Assembly (NCBI RefSeq): GCF_036588685.1
Contig: NC_086384.1
Location: 58,758,110-58,822,109 of the forward strand
From: Mytilus trossulus
Lineage: Eukaryota; Mollusca; Bivalvia; Mytilida; Mytilidae
Direction of reading: 5' to 3'
Length of the DNA stretch: 64,000 nt
Shown: in pieces, positions 55,792 through 64,000 of the stretch
Layout: each line of letters begins with the position of its first letter
Numbering within the stretch: position 1 is the stretch's first letter
Notes under the pieces: model-generated
The model's input: only the letters and a program-made list of their open reading frames with translations
Told to the model about the DNA's origin: nothing
Databases searched by the model: none
Position numbers and translations under genes: made by a program

Positions 55792-56102
55792 TTTAATCAT
55801 AATCCTGGTACCTTTGATAACAATTTACACCACTAGGACGATGCCACTGCTGGTGGACGTTTAGTCCCCGAGGGTATCACCAGCCAAGTAGTCAGCACTT
55901 CGGTATTGACATGAATATCAATTGTATGGTCATTTTTATAAATTTCCTGTTTACTAAACTATACATTTTACGAAAAAAATCAGGATTTTCTTATCCCAGG
56001 AATAGATAACCTTAGCTGTATTTTGCACAATTTTTTTTAGAATTTTGGGTTCTCAATGCTCTTCAACTTTGTACTTGTTTGACTGTATAGCTATTTTGAT
56101 CT

Positions 56103-56150
56103 GGGCGTCACTGATGAGAAATGTGTAGACGAAACGCACGTCTGGTGTAT
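56103..56150 (+). ncRNA. Hammerhead ribozyme, array unit 2
   Basis: CTGATGA, GAAAC and triplet GTC are intact, and stem I (gcgtca with tggtgt) pairs with several G-U wobbles. Stem II is damaged: 'gaaatgtgtagac' leaves essentially one pair. Activity is doubtful. Confidence 0.65.
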
Positions 56151-56462
56151 TCAATTATCATCCTGGTACCTTTGATAACCATTTACACCATTGGGTCGAT
56201 ACCACTGCTAGTAGACTTTTCGTCCCCATAGGCTATCTCACCAGCCCAGTAGTGAGCACTTTGGTGTTGACCAGAATATCAATTATACGGTCATTTTTAT
56301 AAATTTCCTGTTTACAAAACTATGAATTTTACGAAAAACTAAGGATTTTCTTATCCAAGTAATAGATTACCTTACCTGTATTTTGCACACATTTTTTTGG
56401 AATTTTGGGTCCTCAATCCTCTTCAACTTTGTACTTGTTTGGCTTTATAGCTATTTTGATCT

Positions 56463-56484
56463 GGGCGTCATTGATGAGTCATAT
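56463..56484 (+). ncRNA. Truncated hammerhead, array unit 3
   Basis: Only stem I, a mutated core (TTGATGA) and the start of stem II remain. The sequence then jumps to the next unit's 'aaatttcctgtttac', losing GAAA and the cleavage site. Confidence 0.6.
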
Positions 56485-57849
56485 GTATAAATTTCCTGTT
56501 TACAAAACTATGAATTTTACCAAATAATAAGGATTTTCCTATCCCAGGAAAGGGGTTGTGGAGTTTCCAGCTGATTTTGGGTTCCTAGTAAAGTATTAAG
56601 TACATCTAACAGTTCTATGTATAAAAAATGACAATTTATCTCAAAATATGTGAATACAGGGCAATTCTATTTTAGTACCAAATTTGCTGAAAAATGTTGT
56701 TGAAAATGGACATTTTTTTTTCTTTTTATTGACTAGTTCAAAGTATTATGTGACAAAAAAAAACAGTTTTACCTTAAAATTCAGACTTTCTACTAAAATA
56801 AACTGTAATTTTGATCTTATTTCAACCTTTATTTTTGTTTTTATTTTTATTGACATATAATATGTTTTCCTAAAATTTGAATCCAGCCTGTACTGAAAAT
56901 GTCCATAAAACCTTAAAAGTCACTCAAATTGAAACAATATTTTGTTTAGCGTTATGGTTCACTACAAACTACTATTCCTTAACGGGATTTGCGTTGCAAA
57001 TTGATATAAACTTATTTGAATAAAGGATGAAAAACTGAAAAATACACCTAAAATTATCTCCCTTTGTAAAACTCTTCACAATAAAAGGTAGATTTATTGT
57101 CAATAACAGAAGGAAGGAAATCAACAAATGTGCAGAAGGATAGAAAATAATGGTATTTTTGATGAATATGGTGTAGCCAAAAACAAGTTTGTTATTTATT
57201 TCTTTTGGTTAGAAAAAGCAATTTGACACCATGAAAAGACCTACTTTAGAAACATCACATCAACTCATGAATATAGGAAGAAGAGCATTGACCATGTGTC
57301 TTTGGGAGAAAAAGGGGGGGGGGGGGTGTCACGGAATAGAAGTTCCTTCATAATGTAAGTTCCTAATGGAAAAAATATTCTGGAATATAACTTCCACAGG
57401 AATAAATATTACAGTAGATGTTCCTAACGGAATAACTAGTGTAGAATATTTGTTCCATCAGGTACAGGTATTATGACATTGTTTATAATAAAGTTTCCAC
57501 TGGAACTTCTGTTAGGTTGACAGGGGTATTTACATAATTGTCTTGAAGCAAACACTGATTTAATTTTCATTGACATACATTTATAATGATTTAGAATTCT
57601 TCTGAAACTAAAAGATTGATGTGTTTGACTTCTTAATTTTATTAGAAAAACTTTTTTCTTTCTAATAAGAAATTTATAATAATCATGATAAAAGATATAT
57701 TTGATTACAAAGTTCGCCCTGAGTTTGTTTTCCAAATTGTCAATAAGAGTCCGTTGACTCAGGTTTTTTTCTCCTAATTCAAAATAATGGTTGCTTCAAA
57801 TCCCTGTTTTTAAATATAACCCATTGAAATAGTAAACATTCAGTAGATA

Positions 57850-58100
57850 GATATAGGAAGATGTGGTATGAGTGCCTATTCATCCAAATAACAATTTATA
57901 AAAGTAAACCATTATAAGTCAATGTATGGCCTTCAACACAGAGCCTTGGCTCACAAGGAACAACAAGCTATAAAAATGATAAAGGACCCCAAAATTACTA
58001 GTGTAAAACCCTTTGAACAGGAAAACCAATGGTCTGAAAGGGAATAACAAGAAACACGTACAAATTAATGTACATAAACATAACGAAAACTACTGTTCAT
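57850..58100 (+). repeat. Mussel repeat family F, second long copy
   Basis: 'ggaagatgtggtatgagtgc', 'cacagagccttggctcacaa' and 'ccccaaaattactagtgtaa' match the copy at 44905 at the same spacing. Confidence 0.75.
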
Positions 58101-59639
58101 TTAGGCCAACTAAAAAGTATGTGTGTTAACCGCACTACCCTTACCTACCATTATTTTTATCCCTTACCTAAAGATTTTTGTAAGGTTTTGATTAAACACT
58201 GTTAAAGTCACAATATAGCTCTCAAAGAGTTATGAATTTCCTGTCTTTATTCATTCCTTTACCAATACTACATTTTACAATGCAACCAGATTGATTCAAC
58301 GTATGGTTCTCAAACTCAAAAACATGTTTTATAGACTATGAGCTTGTTTTTTTTCTCTCTAAATATTTGTTACTGTGAGACTTTCCGAAGTGAAGGTCAT
58401 GTATCGCAGTTATAAACATGGAAAGAGAACTTGTACATGTATTTACTTCTATCAGTTAATAAAATAGAATCAGAATAGAATATGCTTACAAACTAATCCA
58501 AATTAAAGGGCACAGAACGGGCAACATGAGATTATAACATTACAGATTACTCAGATAAAACAAATTCAAAATGAAAAAACTTTTTTTTTCAATGATCCAA
58601 TGCATTATTTTATAAAGCCAACTCAATGTACAATGTACAATGTAGATGTAACTCACTGTACTGATCATGCAAATGCACAAATATACAATATTTTATTTCT
58701 TATCAACAGGTAAATGTTGAAGATGGAAAAGCACAAAAAAAAATGAATGCAGATACATGTATGATAGGAGATCATATAGGTAAATATATGATATAATTGA
58801 TAAAAAATTAATCAAACAAGTTAGAACAAGAGACTACTAAATAGACAGCAAATATGACATGTGTTGTGGCATTATTTGTGAAATATAATCATATATAGAA
58901 ATTGGAAATTGACCAGTTACATTTATTATTGTAAAAACATGATAAATGTTCAGAAATTAGATTACCCTTCAATTTTTAAAGTTGAATCTGGTAAACAAAA
59001 AGTAAAAATAACACACAGAACACTCAAATTCTTATTTTATGATCAATTAAGGGCCATATCAGTACAACTTACACAACAAAATTTTCATTACTCATCATAT
59101 TGAAATTGTTTTCTTTATTAGAATGAAACCTAGAAAAAAATAAATGTGTTCTTGTCAGCTTGACAGATCCTCATTTATAGTATACTTGCATATATTGTAA
59201 ACCTGAAGACTACATTTGTATTTTTCATTTTTGAAAAAGCGCTTTAAGCATTATTACAGCTATTTTCCTACTGCATGTAGAGTAAAACTTTGGAAGGTTT
59301 GCTTGCTCCGTTGTATAAATATTAATTCAAGCTTTGTAATTAATGTTGATATCTTCTCGTAGAGTACTTTTACATTTGATTAGACGTTATGCCAATTGCA
59401 ATTGTACAATATACAAACAAATCATGCAAGCTAACCGAAGTCTTAGATTTACATGCCTTAGGAATTTAGCTGTAAAATTAATTATATATTTGTTTTCAAT
59501 GCTTATTGTTTAACAAATTTCAAATGTTATGGCTTGTTTTTAAATGATACATATCAACTATAGGGTCAAAAGCGTCCAAAGTTAAACTTTAAGTCTGTTT
59601 TACTTGTGTCTGATGCTTTTTGCTTTGAGCAAATAAAAT

Positions 59640-60480
59640 ATGTTTTAATCTAAATAAAGTTAAACTTCATGGTTCAGTGGTTATAGTTAAGTTTTTGTGT
59701 TTTGGTCTGTTTTTCTTATACTATATGCAATACACTGCAATAGGTCTACTATATTTGTTGAATGAAATGATTGTAAGGTGTAGAGTGCTGTCGGGTATTT
59801 CTGGCCGTCGGAAATCTTCGGCCTATTTTTATAATTAGACAACCAATAGGAAATCTGTTTACACAAATGCCGCCCGAAAGGGAAATACCCTATTCCGCAT
59901 TCCTGAACCAATAAATCTGTGTTGAAGCTAGAATTTAAGGTAAAAAATAATATTTATCCCTCCCGTATCACACGGTGGCCATTTTAAAAATATTTATAAG
60001 AATCTCCAGGTCACATGCAAGTTTTGATGATTCAGTTATGGTCTATTGTTCTAATACTTTATGAATTAGTCAACTATATTTGGTATATGGAAATATTTAA
60101 TGATCTATATGTCTGTTACGCTGGTTTTATTTGACCTCATTTTCATGGTCCATTGCTAAGTGTTAAGTGTTTTGGTCTGTTTTTTTAATTTATAAGCAAT
60201 ACGTCAACTGTACAATGTATTTGTTATATTGAAGAAATGTTAGCTGTACATGTCTGCCTGGCATGGTTCATCTGACCTTGACCTCATTTTCATGGTTCAT
60301 TTATCAATGTTTCGTTTTCTTTGGTTAATGTTGAGTTTAAGGGACAGTTGTAATAAAGCTTTGTATTTTAATTTTAGGTCTATCAACATAATAGCAATGA
60401 TTAGTAAAGAAGGCGAGACATTTCAGCGTGTGTACTCTGGTTTAAAAGTACTTTTTTGGGTTAAAAGCTATTTATAAATA
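59640..60480 (+). repeat. Mussel repeat family E ('catggttcatt' repeat)
   Basis: Internally repetitive: 'ttttggtctgtttttctta', 'gcaatacgtcaactg' and 'gacctcattttcatggttca' recur at about 59700, 60150 and 60275. A separate block at about 59770-59990 looks like an insertion within it. The frame at 60250-60477 is repeat-derived. Confidence 0.6.
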
Positions 60481-60639
60481 TGTTTAGATTTTTAATATTT
60501 GTTTTCAAATTGAAAAAAAAGATCAAAGGGGCAAAAAAAACTTTGTCAGTTTATTAAAATATTATTAAAGGTGTTTTTTTCTATGCTAAATGTTATCATG
60601 CATTTAGCATGTTCAGATTTATAATTTGGGCTCAGTTTT

Positions 60640-60870
60640 CAAGTTGATTCAAATTGGGGTCCTAACTTAAACTTTGTCTAAATTCATTAAAAATGGAATA
60701 TATGGGGTTCTTTGATATGACAAATCTAATCATGTCTTTTAGACTTTAGAATTTGGATATTGGCACAAGTCCAATTTCAAAATCATAAGTTCTTTTACCA
60801 TAATCAAATTTTGAACTGTATCATGTGGATCAAGTTTGAATGTAGTGTCTATACTAGTCCCCCCCAAACA
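60640..60870 (+). repeat. Mussel repeat family G, diverged copy
   Basis: 'aatatatggggttctttgat', 'tcatgtcttttagacttta' and 'gatcaagtttgaatgtagtg' follow the order of the copy at 1185-1515. Confidence 0.6.
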
Positions 60871-61019
60871 CCACCAACCTCATTAAGGTGCAATCTCTGT
60901 GTTGTAATAGAATGTACTTGAGCTGTTTAAATCTCATTGTTGAAGGTTGTACAGTGGACTTACATTCATTTCATTTGATCTTTTGTGGATATTTGTCTCA
61001 TTTGTAATCAATACTCATC

Positions 61020-64000
61020 TCCCTATTTTTGTGTTGTCATAATGTCATTAATTAAATACAAGATGAAATCTGCAAATTTAACTTCATTAAAATTAAGTTT
61101 GCTGCAGCTTGGAATAAGAAAAAAGTCAAATTTAGGTCCATTTTTAGCTAGTTTACTTTATTTCTTATTCTATGTACTGGAATGTCAGAGTTGTGATAAT
61201 CGAAACACATTTACACTAAGACCAAGTTAATAATTAATTTCTTTTTTAGGAAATTTCAATCATTTAATGGATAAAAATTGTTTTCTTATTATTTTTTACA
61301 GATATTTGGTCAACCAAAAATAACTGGAGTTCATGAAACAAGACTGATTGCTGGGTTACATTTTTATAGTATTACGGATACTTGAATAAGGCTCTGATCT
61401 GTCTTTGATTTTTCCTGTTGGTGTTAAAAAATTGCAAGATCAAATAAATATAAATTGAAATGGAACTCATGGATATGCTTTGAAAAAAAGAAATAAACAG
61501 CAATGTGAATCTCGCCGAAGTCTAACCAACAACCAAGTCAACACACAGTTGCAACACAAATGAGAAGTGAGAGACATTTGCGAGGACTTAGAGTGTTATC
61601 ACTGTCTCACCATCAGAATGGTTTTCTCATCAGCAAAGAAGAAGTCTAAAAAATACTTCTGCATTAAAAGGTCATCAATATTGAAGACAGTCAATAAGAT
61701 TACGGTTGTACTTGGCCATTTGATAAACATTATAATATTTCCATTTGTCAGAAATTGTTATTTGATTAACTAACTAGTTTTATTGATTGAATTATTAGTA
61801 AATTACCTTTCGTAGTTCATGTAGTTACATGTATGTAAATTTTTATCATATAGTATGGAAATAATTTAATACGTCCCTAATTCCATACCTAATGCAACAA
61901 TTGTCTTGTGCTGCTAAGTCAATTTGAATTAACTTTTATGTATGTTTATAGTAATCTTATTCTTGCATTTAAGTATCATTTTGTGTTATTGTATCATCTA
62001 CATTGATTGTTAAATATATTATTGTATAGCAATATAATATTTTCCACAGAAAGTAACCAAAAGTTAGCGTGCAATAAATTCTATTATTGCACTAGTGCAA
62101 TAAATCTTCAAAATTCATGACGTCATCAACGACAAAACGTTAGTTTATACCAATTTATACTTTCAAATATTATATTGCTATACAATAAAAGGGTTATCGC
62201 AAGTTCATGCAATATAAAATTCTACTCCGGACAATATTCCCAAATATTCCCCAATATTCATGCAATAACCCTATAATACTAATGCTATAAATAAAATAAC
62301 ATTTATGATCATTTAAACAGATTGAAATATTGATAAATATATCAATGCTAAAAGGAATTTAGACATTTTTCGAGGAGAGTTTAAGTACTACAACAAAAGC
62401 AAACGAATAGTATATGCTCAACTGCAATATTAACTTTCTCACCAGATAACCTAATAGAGATATATTTGTATTTTATTAAATTGATGAAGCGTATGTTAGT
62501 TTAAATAAATATGTACATGCAATTTTAAGGTTTTAAAAAAACGACATTTTTATTGGATTATCATCCTTTGTACAATAGAAATTCAGATTTTATCATCACT
62601 GTATTAGGTACTCATGATCAAAATGACTTATATTGTTACCAGCATGCAGGTAAAAGGTTGCAACTGTCTTATCTTTGTTTAGAATTACTAGGAAGAAATG
62701 AAAGGATTTTACTCTTTAAAGTAATAAGGACAAGTGTACTAAAGGAATTTGGAATAAAAAAAATACAAACAAAAATTGTCTTTGGCAGCTCCCCCCTTTT
62801 TAAAGCCTGATGCTTACTTGTGTTTGTGACACAAAAATCCATTTCACTTTGAATTTTCTATTTGAATTACCTATTTTGCATAATACAATCTGTATAATTC
62901 AAGTATTTATTTTTGAATGCTTGGTTTAATTAAAATATGAGACTTTCCTCAATTTATTGCGAAAATACCCCAAAAAAAGGGGGGAGGCTATCTAAATGAT
63001 CAATAAAATCTATAAAATTAATTTGCAACCGAAATCCCTTCAAAATATTTTGAACCAAAGAAAATGCAATGTATGTCTGAAATTTAGGGAAAATTAAAGC
63101 GACTTTTGGGCTGTAGTGTCTGTTTTAGTGTGATTTGATGAAAAGGCCATATTTTTTATCACTTTATGTGTTTTGCCACGCCCTTATTTTCTATATATAT
63201 CATTATGTTTAATAAAATTATGTGATTTATACTTCATACACATCCTATCTGTGCTATAAAGTATTTAAACACTCAGAAGTATTATAGTATTTATTTCTAT
63301 TTGAGAAATCTATGAAATATATGCATTTCAGTAAATGCATCTATAAATAAACTGGGAAATACCCTAAATCCCTACTGTTGCCATGGTTACCAGCAGTGTA
63401 AGGGCTTCAAACTTGCATGACTTTCATATAAGGTCAACCTGAACATGTCAGCAAAGTTTTATCAAAATCAAACAACTTTGCATGGAGCACCATCTGCATG
63501 GTTTTCTCATAGATGTCCATTTAAGAAACTGACTTGTTTAATTTGTTTCATTAAAAAAATCATTTGCATGATTATTAGTTATCATTAATAGCAATAATTC
63601 ATTTAATAATGCAAACAAACAATTGAATACAATGTACATCATGTACATTAACCTTTTACTAAAAAACAATTATTAAAGTCTGTTTATTTCAAATGCTAGT
63701 CAATAATTTTATCTTTCACTTTTTGTCATTTCTACTCAATTTTCTTACCAAGAAGAAATTAAAAGAATAAGAAACAAAAAAGAAATAAAAAAAACATACA
63801 AAAATGAAAAAAAAAACAATTAGAAAAATAAAAAAAAAATATAAAATTAAAGACCCCAAAAAATTAATTTACAGACTAAAACAATATTTTATTCTACATT
63901 TTCAAAACAAGTCAATTTTAAAAGAAACCTGAGTTACCTGTACAGGTCAATATTAATGAAACATACCAGCTGAAAACTTCAACCCTGATTGATTTTAACA
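61020..64000. other. Mostly unassigned AT-rich sequence
   Basis: Apart from the foldback elements at 62020-62275 I see only A-rich tracts (63750-63850) and short chance frames. A leader exon for the ROCO-receptor gene could lie here or beyond the window. Confidence 0.35.
62020..62187. mobile_element. 168-bp foldback MITE with 23-bp perfect inverted ends
   Basis: 'tattgtatagcaatataata' at 62020 is inverted at 62165-62187 over 23 bp without mismatch. A central palindrome 'attgcactagtgcaat' lies near 62085. A second inverted pair, 'agggttat'...'ataaccct' (about 62189-62275), follows at once. Confidence 0.7.

Larger units (their letters stand above)
55590..56530 (+). mobile_element. Tandem array of about 357-bp hammerhead-ribozyme units (retrozyme/PLE-terminon-like)
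   Basis: The landmark 'tttacaaaactatgaatttt' (or close variants) recurs at about 55600, 55957, 56316 and 56497. The first three are 355-360 bp apart and the last unit is truncated. Each unit has 'cttatcccaggaatagatta', then 'ctcttcaactttgtacttg', a hammerhead core, then 'cctggtacctttgataac'. Tandem small units each with one hammerhead are the known architecture of retrozymes and of the repeats of Penelope-like elements. There is no coding capacity. Confidence 0.75.

Noticed and set aside
57436..57735. 99-residue minus frame upstream of the receptor gene
   Set aside because: Lys/Phe-rich, no signal peptide or motif, no donor in phase 0; likely chance in AT-rich DNA.

Overview
This is a eukaryotic, AT-rich, intron- and repeat-dense window that I read as bivalve mollusc DNA, most likely a marine mussel (Mytilus-like). 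The basis is recognition, not a search: several dispersed repeat families typical of mussel genomes occur many times, and the one large gene has domains (Roc-COR GTPase module, TRIM-type NHL/YncE-like beta-propeller, cysteine-rich ectodomain) of kinds that are expanded in bivalves. Most open reading frames in the window are chance frames or repeat-derived.

Main gene. One minus-strand gene can be assembled from 12 exons between 51518 and 6787. Every splice site is GT/AG, every junction keeps phase, and the joined reading frame is 3774 nt (1257 residues plus stop). In order it reads: cysteine-rich extracellular domain (51.5, 50.3, 46.6 and 46.2 kb), one transmembrane helix split over two tiny exons (39.7 and 37.6 kb), Roc GTPase domain (36.6, 35.8 and 32.9 kb), COR domain (28.9-27.7 kb), a short linker exon (14.4 kb) and a beta-propeller (7.6-6.8 kb). 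It looks like a receptor-type ROCO protein. The exon(s) carrying the signal peptide were not found.

Mobile DNA fills the introns. The 13.3 kb intron (14447-27726) holds a Russian-doll nest of terminal-inverted-repeat elements: an outer AT-rich pair (about 16.95-27.62 kb), a middle pair with TAA duplications typical of PIF/Harbinger (17964-27119), and an inner pair with TA flanks (18608-24460). The inner one contains a 13-copy 266-bp satellite with a 1074-bp higher-order period and a 28-bp hairpin minisatellite. Other introns carry a decayed Penelope-like reverse transcriptase (46.9-49.2 kb, plus strand), a dead Tc1-like element with both ends preserved (38.0-39.3 kb), and single hammerhead-ribozyme repeats.

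Upstream of the gene (52-64 kb) lie a Tc1-like transposase relic (53.2-54.1 kb), a tandem array of roughly 357-bp units each carrying a type I hammerhead ribozyme (55.6-56.5 kb), and several dispersed repeats and foldback elements. Downstream of the gene (1-6.3 kb) are mussel repeats and a 54-bp minisatellite (3.2-4.4 kb). I saw no bacterial-type operons, no CRISPR array, no rRNA and no convincing tRNA.
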